From the NCBI GenBank assembly GCA_944323115.1, contig CALURG010000044.1, forward strand, positions 1 to 64,000: a stretch of 64,000 nt of DNA, in the 5' to 3' direction. The position numbers were made by a program, and so were the translations under genes. The first letter of the stretch is position 1. Each line of letters begins with the position of its first letter. The DNA comes from Candidatus Gastranaerophilales bacterium. GTDB taxonomy: Bacteria; Cyanobacteriota; Vampirovibrionia; Gastranaerophilales; Gastranaerophilaceae. The notes beneath the pieces are model-generated. The model worked only from the letters and a program-made list of their open reading frames with translations. It did not search any database and had not been told where the DNA came from. Shown piece by piece: positions 39,405 to 47,735 of this stretch.

Positions 39405-40754
39405 TTAGTGAACGTTGGCTTTTTTTCTTTTTTCAACTTTTCCGCTGATACTGTTTGCTATCGGTGTTGCAAATACAGGTGATACAAATCTGTATATCAT
39501 AGCGAATACCATCAGAGATTTGCCTATCTTAAAACCGTTCATTAAGGTAGAAAGCTTTGTATCGTTATTGGAAACGAGTTTTATTCCGTTGTTCAAACTT
39601 TGCTTATTGAAAATTTCTGTCATTTGTTTGCTTTTTGACATGGTTTTCATAAAGAGTTCTTTTGCTTTATCTGCTTTGTCTATTGTTATTCCTTTTTCGT
39701 TGGTTAACTTTTTAGGAAGTTTAGAAACCTGTTCAATCAGTTCTTTTACAGCTTCATCCGCTTTGCCTTCTTTGACCAGTTTTTTGAGTTTTGTATCTAC
39801 ACCTTTATTGTACTCAAACATTTTGTCTAAAATTTCAAATGATTTTTTTAGCTGGTTTACTCTTAGTACATTTTCGATGTATTCCGGCTGTAATTTCATT
39901 TTTTGAAAAACTTTTCTTGCTTCTTGGTTTTCAATAGTATTAATATCAAGTGTTTCTATGTATTTTTTACTGATGTCTTTGTAGATATCTCTTAGCGTTT
40001 TACTTGAATTTATTTCGTTTAAGAACAGTTTTTTTGCTTCGTTTGCTTTGTCTGCACTGGTATTTTGTGTTTTATTTAACTTTTCAATTTTATCCAGTAC
40101 ACTTTTGGCAATATTGTCTGTGTTCTCGCTTTTTAAGAAATTTTTAAGTTTTTCTTCAACTTTTTCGGAAGAATTAAACAACTCATCAGTTACGACATTG
40201 CTTAATTTCTCAAAAGCCTTTTCTTCTCCGGGCATATTGTTAATTCTTCTTTTCAGAGTCTGTAAATATTCCGGATTGTCGTACAATTTAACAAACATTT
40301 CCCTTGTCTTAGGGTCTGACATATTTGCTATATTAAACTTTTCAGTAAAATTAGCAATGTGTTTGTCTAAGTAATTATCCAAAGTATATGCCCCGATTGT
40401 AGATAGTGCAAAAACGGCAGCCTGGTTAACTATCAAAGGCATTTTTTGATCTTTTTCTATTTTCTTGGAGCGGGCTGTGTCAATCATATAAAAACTTGAT
40501 AAAACAGCACTGACAAACGCTGCAAGATGTTGTTGGTAATTTTTTTCTTTTAAATAATCAACTAATCTTTGAACAGGCTTTTTAGCCCCCAAAGACCCCA
40601 TTCCTTTTGCCAAAACTTCAGGCAGTGAGGGGATATGTCCTTCAAATGACACTTGATCTTTCATTAAAGGTGCAGATGTCATATATTGGGGTCTGTTTTT
40701 CAATAAATTATTTTGATATGTATTATATTTTGAAGTATATGGTTGTATTTGCAT
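39405..40754 (-). CDS. Lineage-specific membrane-associated helical protein with N-terminal SFxG motif
   Basis: The product has 449 residues: a short disordered N-terminus with VSFEGH (35-40), two hydrophobic helices near 85-135 and one near 410-435 (LMVFAMIYRFVSPVFA), and long charged helices between. No family recognised. The ATG shares one base with the stop of the upstream gene (TAATG), and both carry the same short motif, so they likely work together. Confidence 0.7.
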   Translation of the reverse strand: MQIQPYTSKYNTYQNNLLKNRPQYMTSAPLMKDQVSFEGHIPSLPEVLAKGMGSLGAKKPVQRLVDYLKEKNYQQHLAAFVSAVLSSFYMIDTARSKKIEKDQKMPLIVNQAAVFALSTIGAYTLDNYLDKHIANFTEKFNIANMSDPKTREMFVKLYDNPEYLQTLKRRINNMPGEEKAFEKLSNVVTDELFNSSEKVEEKLKNFLKSENTDNIAKSVLDKIEKLNKTQNTSADKANEAKKLFLNEINSSKTLRDIYKDISKKYIETLDINTIENQEARKVFQKMKLQPEYIENVLRVNQLKKSFEILDKMFEYNKGVDTKLKKLVKEGKADEAVKELIEQVSKLPKKLTNEKGITIDKADKAKELFMKTMSKSKQMTEIFNKQSLNNGIKLVSNNDTKLSTLMNGFKIGKSLMVFAMIYRFVSPVFATPIANSISGKVEKRKKANVH

Positions 40755-41656
40755 TATTTCATCACTCCTGTAAAGTTTTGGAATACTTTATTTGCATTTG
40801 GACTATTGTTGTTTTTGAAATTTATAAATGCAAATTTATAAGTGGGATCATCTTTGAGTTCTTCTTTTGTTGCCGGAGGTGTTGTAGAACCAAAGACTTT
40901 ATTCAGTATATATTTGTCAATATAAGGAATCATTGCAATAGTAATAGCCGATCTGATTGATGCAGTAATTACCTGAGGTACATAGTTGCACATCATTGTA
41001 AATGTCTGGAATCTCTTAGAAGCAGCCATTTTCTTTGTTCCGTTATACGTAAAATATTGTTCAGCTTTTTGAGCAAATTTTTCGGGATTTTTCTTGATTA
41101 AATCAAGACCTTTTTTGATTGGTGAATATAGAACAAGAGCAAATACATAACCTATAATACCTGATGATATAGAGTGTGAAGCTGCTTTTTTGTTCTTTTC
41201 TTTATTTTTTTCATTTGACTGAGCCATGATAGCTGCCGGTCTCAGTCCGCAGGTGATTAACAGAGCAAACAATGCATCAAAAACTGTCTGGTTTGAATCA
41301 GCAAGTTTTAAAAATTTGTGGAGCATTTTACTTTGTGCAAATTTCCAGGTTTTGCTGTTTTTAATACCGGAAACAGGAAGACCGCCAAAATTCACATTTT
41401 TAGCGGTCTTCTTATTCAATTTATTCACAGTATCATTCTTTTTAATCACAGCACGCTCACAAGAGTCATAATTTGTCGCACCGGAATACATTTTAAACCC
41501 TGAATGCTCTGCTTTGTGATTGCTCTTGTAAATCTGGGAGGAGTTCTCTCCCGCATGAAACGCCACATTATGTGTGCGTTGAATAGGCAATTGTGTTGTT
41601 TGTAATTTTAGCATTTTCTTCTTTTCTTTTAAACTTGGGTGACTACTTAAATTCAT
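40754..41656 (-). CDS. Lineage-specific membrane protein with SFxG-type motifs
   Basis: The product has 300 residues. Two V-x-F-x-G-like motifs occur in a disordered N-terminus (VAFHAG 31-36; VNFGG 88-92). Hydrophobic segments lie near 120-145 and 160-180. I do not recognise a family. The start is uncertain: the ATG at 41614 (Met15) would give an N-terminus more like that of its partner. It is first of a two-gene operon with the gene at 39405. Confidence 0.65.
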   Translation of the reverse strand: MNLSSHPSLKEKKKMLKLQTTQLPIQRTHNVAFHAGENSSQIYKSNHKAEHSGFKMYSGATNYDSCERAVIKKNDTVNKLNKKTAKNVNFGGLPVSGIKNSKTWKFAQSKMLHKFLKLADSNQTVFDALFALLITCGLRPAAIMAQSNEKNKEKNKKAASHSISSGIIGYVFALVLYSPIKKGLDLIKKNPEKFAQKAEQYFTYNGTKKMAASKRFQTFTMMCNYVPQVITASIRSAITIAMIPYIDKYILNKVFGSTTPPATKEELKDDPTYKFAFINFKNNNSPNANKVFQNFTGVMK

Positions 41657-41795
41657 TCACACTTGGTAAAAGTTGAAAGATTTTATTATTTGCTAGTTTA
41701 GCATGTCATTTTTTACAATTCAATAAAGTTTTTATATTAGATTTTTTTAAGCATGGTTTTAAAAACTTGTATTTAGTGTATTTTAGACAACTAAT

Positions 41796-41811
41796 GTTTT
41801 GTATACAAAAC
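41796..41811. promoter_or_regulatory. 16-bp palindrome with TGTATACA core
   Basis: GTTTTGTATACAAAAC is a perfect palindrome between the dehydrogenase operon and the next minus-strand gene. The same TGTATACA core occurs at 43981, on the other side of the dehydrogenases. Confidence 0.45.
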
Positions 41812-41824
41812 TTTACATTGTAAA

Positions 41825-42862
41825 TCATGGGGTTAACAAAACTTTTATGGCTTCGCCTCTTTCGTGTGTCATAATAGCTTCTTTGGCTTCGGAAAGAGAC
41901 ATTTTTTTTGTAATAAGTTTTGTAACATCAACATGACCGTTTGCAATAAGTTCCAGTGCTTCTCTGAAATATTGAGGAGTATGATGGAACGCACTAATAA
42001 TTTTTACTTCGTCATAGTGAATACGTTTTGTGTCTATATTTACTTTTGTTCCGGATTTGCATCCGCCAAAAAGGTGTACTTTGCCGCCTTTTCGTACTAT
42101 TTCAAACATTTTTTCCCAAATTTCTGGTAGTCCTACACATTCCACTGCAACATCAAGACCTCTTCCTTCACTTGTAAATGAGCGGAAAATCTTTTCCGGG
42201 TGTGTGTATTTTTTTAAGTCAATAACTTCATCGCAGTTTGCAAACTCTTTTGCCATTTGTAGTTTTAGAGGATTTCTGCCTGCTGCGATAACTTTTGCTC
42301 CTTTTAATTTTGCTAGTTTTGCGAACATAAGTCCTATCGGCCCAATGCCAACTACTCCGACTGTATCTCCGGGTTGTATTTCTGTGACTTCAACACCGTG
42401 AACAACATTGGCCAGAGGTTCTGCAAATGCAGCCTTTTCAAAGCTTAGTCCCGTAGGGATTTTTAACAGATTTTTTTCTACAATTCTTTTAGGAACAGTA
42501 ATATATTCTGCATAAGCACCATTAAGCAAATCCAAATTTTCGCACAAATTGTATTGTTTTTTCTGGCAGAAAAAACATTTGCCGCAAGGGGCAGAATTGG
42601 CTGCTACTACTCTGTCTCCCGGCTGAAAACCGATGACATTTTTTCCTGTTTTTTCAATTATTCCTGAAAATTCATGACCGAATCCTGACGGAGTCTTTTT
42701 TATTAGTACAGGATGTCCTCGTCTGAATGTTTTTATATCAGTACCGCATGTCAAAGCTGCCTGTATTTTTACAAGCACCTCTCCTTCTTCCGGTTCTTTT
42801 ATATCAACATCTTCATATCTTATATCCAGCGGTCCGTAATACCTGATTGCTTTCATTTTCAT
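41825..42862 (-). CDS. Zinc-dependent MDR dehydrogenase (sorbitol/threonine dehydrogenase-like)
   Basis: The 345-residue product has a catalytic zinc Cys in ALTCGTD and GHEF, the structural zinc lobe CGKCFFCQKKQYNLC, and a Rossmann NAD site VGVVGIGPIGLM. The oxidised substrate is probably a polyol or hydroxy-amino acid and cannot be fixed from sequence. It starts two bases after the stop of the paralogous gene upstream. No clear Shine-Dalgarno, so it may depend on coupling. Confidence 0.9.
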   Translation of the reverse strand: MKMKAIRYYGPLDIRYEDVDIKEPEEGEVLVKIQAALTCGTDIKTFRRGHPVLIKKTPSGFGHEFSGIIEKTGKNVIGFQPGDRVVAANSAPCGKCFFCQKKQYNLCENLDLLNGAYAEYITVPKRIVEKNLLKIPTGLSFEKAAFAEPLANVVHGVEVTEIQPGDTVGVVGIGPIGLMFAKLAKLKGAKVIAAGRNPLKLQMAKEFANCDEVIDLKKYTHPEKIFRSFTSEGRGLDVAVECVGLPEIWEKMFEIVRKGGKVHLFGGCKSGTKVNIDTKRIHYDEVKIISAFHHTPQYFREALELIANGHVDVTKLITKKMSLSEAKEAIMTHERGEAIKVLLTP

Positions 42863-42864
42863 AT

Positions 42865-43902
42865 TTATACCGAATCAACTTTAGCTATTTTAATATATGC
42901 TTTTAACGTCTTGTTTGCAATTGTATCTTCAATTGCATCACCTAAATCTTCCAGATTGTACCCTGTTGAGAGATATTTAACAATTACTTTTTTTTGAGAA
43001 AGAAGCTTGTGAGAAAGAGCCAAATCCATTGGAGATGGTGAATAGCTACCGAGTATTTTTAATTCTCTGTAATAAATGTCGTTGTTTGTATAACCTGTTG
43101 TGTCATTTGGCACGGAAGAAAATACAAGAATTGTTCCTCCATCTCGGACTGATTTTAGAGCAAAATCAATTGCTTTGTCCGATCCGGATGTCATAAATAC
43201 GATATCTGCTCCGAAACCGCAAGTCATGTCTTTTACTTGAGAGGACGTGGTATCATTGTCTTCAAATTTTATTGCCGCATCGAAATTTAAGTTTCCCGCA
43301 AGAGCAACTCTTTCTTCTATAAGGTCGCTACCTATAACGTCACCTTTAAATGCTTTTATTGCTTGACCCATTAAAAGCCCTATGGAACCAAGACCTATAA
43401 CAAGAGATGTTGTACCTTTTTGCACTTCTGCACGTTCAACGGCTCTTATACAGCACGCCAGCGGCTCCATGAATGATATTTCCATATCATCAAGGTGCTT
43501 TGGTACTTTAAAGACAGTGTGATTTAGATGTTCCGGTGAAACATATATATATTCCGAAAAACCTCCGGGATAAATATTTGTTTCTTTAAAATGTCTGCAC
43601 ATTGAGTAATTTTGATTTTCACAGTATTCGCACTTCATGCAAGGGACATGGTGTCCCAAAACTATTTTGTCTCCTTTTTTAAATTTTGAAAAAATTCCGT
43701 TTTTTATTTCTGTAATTTCTCCGACTACCTCGTGACCGAGAACCTTTGGAGAAGAGTCATGCAGAAATTTTACTATATCAGAGCCGCAAAGACCGCAACC
43801 CAATACCTTTACTATTGCCCCTCTATTACCAAAGTCACTCAGTTTTGGTTCCGGTCTGTCGTGTATAGAAATTTTTTGGTTCTCTGCTACTGCTGTTTTC
43901 AT
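42865..43902 (-). CDS. Zinc-dependent MDR dehydrogenase, paralogue of its neighbour
   Basis: The 345-residue product has catalytic-site GLCGSD and GHEVVGEI, structural zinc CMKCEYCENQNYSMC and the NAD-binding LVIGLGSIGLLM. GGGGA precedes the ATG. It leads the operon; the divergent Fe-S oxidoreductase starts 130 bases away, suggesting a common sugar-alcohol or hydroxy-acid oxidation pathway. Substrate unknown. Confidence 0.9.
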   Translation of the reverse strand: MKTAVAENQKISIHDRPEPKLSDFGNRGAIVKVLGCGLCGSDIVKFLHDSSPKVLGHEVVGEITEIKNGIFSKFKKGDKIVLGHHVPCMKCEYCENQNYSMCRHFKETNIYPGGFSEYIYVSPEHLNHTVFKVPKHLDDMEISFMEPLACCIRAVERAEVQKGTTSLVIGLGSIGLLMGQAIKAFKGDVIGSDLIEERVALAGNLNFDAAIKFEDNDTTSSQVKDMTCGFGADIVFMTSGSDKAIDFALKSVRDGGTILVFSSVPNDTTGYTNNDIYYRELKILGSYSPSPMDLALSHKLLSQKKVIVKYLSTGYNLEDLGDAIEDTIANKTLKAYIKIAKVDSV

Positions 43903-43978
43903 ATTTTCCCCGTGTGAGATAACAGTATATTTTTAATTTTACTATTATTTCTGTAAAAAGTTATTTTTCCAAGTCTGT

Positions 43979-43991
43979 AATGTATACAAAA
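43979..43991. promoter_or_regulatory. TGTATACA site in the divergent dehydrogenase/Fe-S promoter region
   Basis: TGTATACA (43981-43988) lies midway between the two divergent start codons (43902 and 44033) and just upstream of the TATAAT (44020-44025) of the Fe-S gene. It is a good position for a repressor or activator. Confidence 0.4.
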
Positions 43992-44032
43992 ATTTTATCA
44001 CTAAATAATTCTTTGTGAATATAATAATTAGT

Positions 44033-45256
44033 ATGAATAATTTGAAAGAATATGAAGAAGAAATTTATAAATGTTCAAGATGTGCATTGTGTCAATCAGT
44101 GTGTCCTGTTTACAAGTCTTCGCTAAATGAGTGTGCTGTTTCGAAAGGCAAGTTTAATATGCTAAACGGTGTATTGAACGGTGACTTAAAAATAACAGCA
44201 AAATTGAAAAAGTATTTGGACTTGTGTACAGGATGTAATGCCTGTAAAGATTTTTGTCCAAGCGGTATAGATGTGAGAAAAATCTTTATTGCCGCAAAGT
44301 ACGAATATTATAAAAATAATAAATTGCCGTTACTTCAAAAAATACTTTTGTCTTATTCTTTTTTTTGTGTGGTTTTAAAAACAGCTTCAGTGTTTATGAA
44401 ACTATACAGGTTTTTCAAGATAGGCTCTTTTATAAAATATTTTGAAAAATTGCTGATTAATTCAGGATTTATAGGAAAATACATTCTTTTGATTGATTCG
44501 TTATCGAAAAATGTTTTTTATGAAACAACATTGAAACAGGTTTCAGGCACAAAAAACAAAACAGCTTTGTATTTTGACGGATGTTTTAATAAATATTTAA
44601 ATCCGCAGACAGAAAACGCAGTAAAAAAAATACTTTATGATTCTGATATTTCTTTAATAAAAAAAGATTTTGGCTGTTGCGGCATTAGTCATTTAAATGA
44701 CGGGAATATTGAAGAATTCAAAAAAATTGTACAAAACAATCTTTCAAAAATAAACACGGGTTTTGATTATGTTTTAACGGATTGTGCTTCTTGCCGTAGT
44801 GTTTTAAAAGACTATAAAAGTTTTTTTGATTCTGAAGCTGCAAAACAATTTTCCGACAAAACAACAAGTGTTGCTGAATTAATAAAAGGGTTAAATTTTG
44901 AGGCAACAAAACCTTGTACAGTAGCTATTCATAAACCATGCCATGAAGATTTTGACTTTTCGGGAATTGTCAAAAACATAAAAAATACAAAGTACTTAGA
45001 GGTTGAGGATTATGACAAATGCTGCGGATTTTCAGGCTTGTTTGCACTAAAAAATCCGGGTGTCTCTAAAAAAATATCAAAATCTAAGGCATTGCAGTAT
45101 ATAAAAAATAATGCGGATTTTGTGTTGACGACGTGTCCGGCATGTATACTCGGTTTGGAACAGGGATTTATTGAAGCCGGGATTCTATCTGAATCCCGTC
45201 CTAAAGTTTTAAATTTATATGTTTTTCTCGCACAATACTGCAAAGTGCAAGAATAA
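44033..45256 (+). CDS. Fe-S oxidoreductase, GlcF/LldE-like (two 4Fe-4S clusters, two CCG domains)
   Basis: The 407-residue product has two ferredoxin motifs, Cys14-17-20-24 and Cys65-68-71-75, each CxxCxxCxxxCP. Two CCG (cysteine-rich) domains contain FGCCGISH and DKCCGFSG. This is the layout of the Fe-S subunit of glycolate, lactate or glycerol-3-phosphate oxidation systems. The FAD partner is not in the window. The ATG at 44033 is 7 nt after TATAAT, with no Shine-Dalgarno; a GTG at 44015 lies upstream of that -10 and is rejected. Confidence 0.88.
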   Translation: MNNLKEYEEEIYKCSRCALCQSVCPVYKSSLNECAVSKGKFNMLNGVLNGDLKITAKLKKYLDLCTGCNACKDFCPSGIDVRKIFIAAKYEYYKNNKLPLLQKILLSYSFFCVVLKTASVFMKLYRFFKIGSFIKYFEKLLINSGFIGKYILLIDSLSKNVFYETTLKQVSGTKNKTALYFDGCFNKYLNPQTENAVKKILYDSDISLIKKDFGCCGISHLNDGNIEEFKKIVQNNLSKINTGFDYVLTDCASCRSVLKDYKSFFDSEAAKQFSDKTTSVAELIKGLNFEATKPCTVAIHKPCHEDFDFSGIVKNIKNTKYLEVEDYDKCCGFSGLFALKNPGVSKKISKSKALQYIKNNADFVLTTCPACILGLEQGFIEAGILSESRPKVLNLYVFLAQYCKVQE

Positions 45257-45284
45257 TTGCGTTTTTAACCTGTAAAAATCACTG

Positions 45285-45527
45285 TTACTTTCTGAATTTT
45301 AAAGCGGCTACACCGATAAGCGACATAAACGAAACAAGTGCACCTATTACGGGTAACGTGTAATTAGGTTTTTCTTCAGAAATAAGATATCCGTACGTTT
45401 TTGAGATATTTGGCCTTTGCGTGTCGTAGCAATAACTTGCAATGTCTTTTGTAACTTGTGTTGCTCCGGTTGCATTTGCAGGATATCCCTGATACGGAAT
45501 GTAAGACGAAGAAATATTGTTCATCAT
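45285..45527 (-). CDS. Small tail-anchored protein under the shared promoter class
   Basis: The 80-residue product has a polar Tyr/Asn/Pro-rich N-terminus (YIPYQGYPANATGATQ) and one C-terminal transmembrane helix (about 56-76) ending in KFRK. The layout is like the middle of the protein at 38241. Two ATGs stand in tandem and the ribosome-binding site is weak. Its promoter is the cleanest example of the shared class. Confidence 0.65.
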   Translation of the reverse strand: MMNNISSSYIPYQGYPANATGATQVTKDIASYCYDTQRPNISKTYGYLISEEKPNYTLPVIGALVSFMSLIGVAALKFRK

Positions 45528-45554
45528 TTTACTTGACCTTGTTTTAACTACCTA

Positions 45555-45608
45555 CTTATATAAAAACAATTTATGTATTGATATTGCTTAGATTTTGGTG
45601 ATTGTTAA
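45555..45608 (-). promoter_or_regulatory. Shared-class promoter of the gene at 45285
   Basis: On the minus strand TTAACAAT starts at 45608, AGCAAT at 45588 and TATATAAG at 45562. Offsets are 20, 25 (GCAA to TATA) and 46, identical to 38241. TTGTTTTTATATAAG matches the gene at 4818. Confidence 0.65.
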
Positions 45609-45631
45609 CGCTTCTTAATATCTGTAATTTT

Positions 45632-45660
45632 TTGCAATTTTAAGGAATATAGAATATAAT
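45632..45660 (+). promoter_or_regulatory. Promoter of the prepilin gene
   Basis: TTGCAA (45632-45637), 17 nt, TATAAT (45655-45660): a near-consensus sigma-70 promoter, ending 23 bases before the ATG at 45684. Confidence 0.75.
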
Positions 45661-45683
45661 CAAAAAAAAACAGGAGTTCTTTT

Positions 45684-46355
45684 ATGAAAAATAAAATTAA
45701 TTTTAAAGATGGGTTTACGCTTGCTGAAACACTTATTACAATCATGATTATAGGTATCATGGTTGCGTTAATGCTGCGTACAATAAATCGTGTTAACCCT
45801 GACAAAGATAAACTTTTATTCTTAAAAACTTATCACGCTATAGAGACTGTTGTAGCAAACGTTATTAACGATCCGACAAAATATAATCCCACATATCTTA
45901 CTGATGAAGAACGCAATAGCGGAGAATACGATTTGCACCATGATTTTAGAGATGCACCTTACACTGAAGCTACTGTAAATATTATAAGTAACGGAAGTTC
46001 CCAAGAAAAATCCGGCCTAAAACAGTCAAATGCTCTGTGTTACTTTATGGCTGACGAGTTGAATACAGTTGGGTCGGTAAACTGTGAAAACGGCGGGGGA
46101 ATTAGTGTCGGAGGCAGCAATGTCTCTGGTGCAAACTTCAGGCTGTCTAACGGCGTTTGTCTTGCAAATTGGAACAAAAACTCAAGCGGAACATACACCG
46201 GTATTATAGATCCTAACTGTGAAGGCATGTCAAACGGCTATGCAGTTAAAGTTTTTCATGACGGTAAAATGACGGTTCCGGAAACTGACAGTACTGTTGG
46301 TGAAAATCAGAAGAAAGCGTACGAATGGATGCAAAAACAAACAGATTTAAAATAG
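45684..46355 (+). CDS. Type IV prepilin-like protein
   Basis: The 223-residue product has a short basic leader ending Gly10, cleaved before Phe11 (GFTLAETLITIMIIGIMVALML), with the conserved Glu at +5. A single hydrophobic helix follows, then a globular Gly/Ser/Asn-rich domain with cysteines that could pair. It is a substrate for PilD-type peptidase and part of a pilus, pseudopilus or T2SS. AGGAG is eight bases from the ATG. No assembly genes adjoin it. Confidence 0.9.
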   Translation: MKNKINFKDGFTLAETLITIMIIGIMVALMLRTINRVNPDKDKLLFLKTYHAIETVVANVINDPTKYNPTYLTDEERNSGEYDLHHDFRDAPYTEATVNIISNGSSQEKSGLKQSNALCYFMADELNTVGSVNCENGGGISVGGSNVSGANFRLSNGVCLANWNKNSSGTYTGIIDPNCEGMSNGYAVKVFHDGKMTVPETDSTVGENQKKAYEWMQKQTDLK

Positions 46356-46365
46356 TATGTTCGAA

Positions 46366-46475
46366 AAAAATTCGTGATAAGGACCAAAGTGACGTGAACG
46401 AATTTTTGGAGTGACACATTGAAAAGGTGAGCAGGTGCTGGCTGCGGTCAGCCGGCAGCAACTGCGACACTAGAT
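46366..46475 (+). ncRNA. Structured 5' leader of mtnP (candidate cis-regulatory RNA)
   Basis: A 10-bp stem AAAAATTCGT/ACGAATTTTT (46366-46375, 46398-46407) is followed by nested pairings AGTG/CACT, GCAG/CTGC and TGCTG/CAGCA around a GC-rich hairpin (46436-46457, loop CGGT). The first stem could alternatively be the terminator of the prepilin gene. It matches no riboswitch class I can recall. Confidence 0.45.
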
Positions 46476-46501
46476 TAGACTAGTTTACAAGAGGAGAGAT
46501 A

Positions 46502-47302
46502 ATGGATAATAAAAAGATTGCTGATATAGGTGTATTTGGTGGTTCAGGATTTTATAAATTTTTGGATAATATAGAAGAAGTAAAAGTCGAAACACCTTAT
46601 GGTGCACCGTCTGATAGCGTTTTTATTGGTGAAATCGGCTCTCACAAAGTGGCTTTTATGCCTCGTCATGGCAGAAGCCATACCATACCTCCTCATTTGA
46701 TAAATTACAGAGCAAATGTTTGGGCAATGAAGTCTATCGGTTGTACAAGAGTAATTTCTCCCTGTGCGGCAGGCAGTTTGCAAAAACATGTTGCACCTGG
46801 TCATTTTGTAATTTGTGACCAGTTTGTTGATTGGACAGACGGAAGAAAGTCTACATTTTTTGACGGTCCTATTGTTACTCACGTGAGTGCCGCAAATCCG
46901 TATTGTCCTCAGATGAGACAATTGGCTGTTGACACTGCTAAGGAATTAGGTATTACTGTACATGAAACAGGTACTGTAGTTGTAATTAACGGCCCCAGAT
47001 TTTCCACAAAGTCTGAATCTAAGTTCTTTACATCACAAGGCTGGGAAGTTATAAATATGACACAGTTCCCTGAGGCTTATCTTGTAAAAGAGTTAGACAT
47101 GTGCCCGCTGAATATTTCTTTGATTACGGATTATGACGCAGGTTTGGTAGGCGAAGTACCGCCGGTGCAGCATGCTGAAGTAATAAAAGTGTTCAATGAA
47201 AACAACGAAAAGCTAAAATCTTTGTTGTTTAACCTAATCAAAAAACTTCCCGAACAAAGAAGCTGTGAGTGCTCAAAAACAATTGCAGGATCCAGAGCTT
47301 AA
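46502..47302 (+). CDS. mtnP: 5'-methylthioadenosine phosphorylase / purine nucleoside phosphorylase
   Basis: The 266-residue product has the family motifs GVFGGSGFY, MPRHGRSHTIPPH plus INYRANVWAM, and the base-binding TDYDAGL region. It phosphorolyses methylthioadenosine to adenine, recycling the by-product of polyamine synthesis. That fits with speD at 51761, although the two are not in one operon. GAGGAG precedes the ATG. yggT follows after 12 bases. Confidence 0.93.
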   Translation: MDNKKIADIGVFGGSGFYKFLDNIEEVKVETPYGAPSDSVFIGEIGSHKVAFMPRHGRSHTIPPHLINYRANVWAMKSIGCTRVISPCAAGSLQKHVAPGHFVICDQFVDWTDGRKSTFFDGPIVTHVSAANPYCPQMRQLAVDTAKELGITVHETGTVVVINGPRFSTKSESKFFTSQGWEVINMTQFPEAYLVKELDMCPLNISLITDYDAGLVGEVPPVQHAEVIKVFNENNEKLKSLLFNLIKKLPEQRSCECSKTIAGSRA

Positions 47303-47314
47303 GAGGTTTTTGTA

Positions 47315-47581
47315 ATGCAAATTTCTCAAGTTGTATATTACTTTTTTCAATTATATTTTTGGGTGATAATTGTAAGAATCTTTTTAACCTGGATTCCTTC
47401 AATAGATTGGTCTGCTCCTTTTTTCAGAGCATTGGCAATTGTTTCCGATGTGTTTTTGGAACCATTCAGAAAGATTATCCCTCCAATGGGAGGTTTGGAT
47501 TTTTCACCGATAATTGCAATTTTGGCTCTTCAATTTGTTCAGTTTGCTGTTGTTAAATTATTATTGGCGTTAGGATTATAA
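47315..47581 (+). CDS. yggT: YggT family membrane protein
   Basis: The 88-residue product has two hydrophobic helices and the family centre FLTWIPSIDWSAPFFRALAIVSDVFLEPFRKIIPPMGGLDFSPI. YggT proteins are linked to osmotic stress, and in cyanobacteria and plastids to thylakoid or division functions. The gene follows mtnP closely and shares its transcript. Confidence 0.93.
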   Translation: MQISQVVYYFFQLYFWVIIVRIFLTWIPSIDWSAPFFRALAIVSDVFLEPFRKIIPPMGGLDFSPIIAILALQFVQFAVVKLLLALGL

Positions 47582-47604
47582 CTTATACATCAAAAGACGG
47601 ATGT

Positions 47605-47676
47605 GAACAATTGTTAACATAATTTAAAATATAAAAAGTATGTAGCAAAAAAATTTGTGTTTAGTTTTAATATAAT
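47605..47676 (+). promoter_or_regulatory. Shared-class promoter of the gene at 47736
   Basis: AACAATTGTT (47606-47615) followed by AACA, AGCAAA (47644-47649), TATAAT (47671-47676). Palindrome centre to TATA is about 60.5 nt, two helical turns more than at 38241. GCAA to TATA is 26. Confidence 0.45.
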
Positions 47677-47735
47677 GTCGGGCTAATAATGTGTCTTGAT
47701 GTTTAACATAAGAGAGAATAATACAGGAGACCGTT

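Noticed and set aside
44015-44032. GTG start for the Fe-S oxidoreductase
   Set aside because: It lies upstream of the TATAAT at 44020-44025; the family N-terminus fits the ATG at 44033.
46366-46475. SAM, SAH or cobalamin riboswitch
   Set aside because: The consensus cores are not present. Kept only as an unassigned structured leader.
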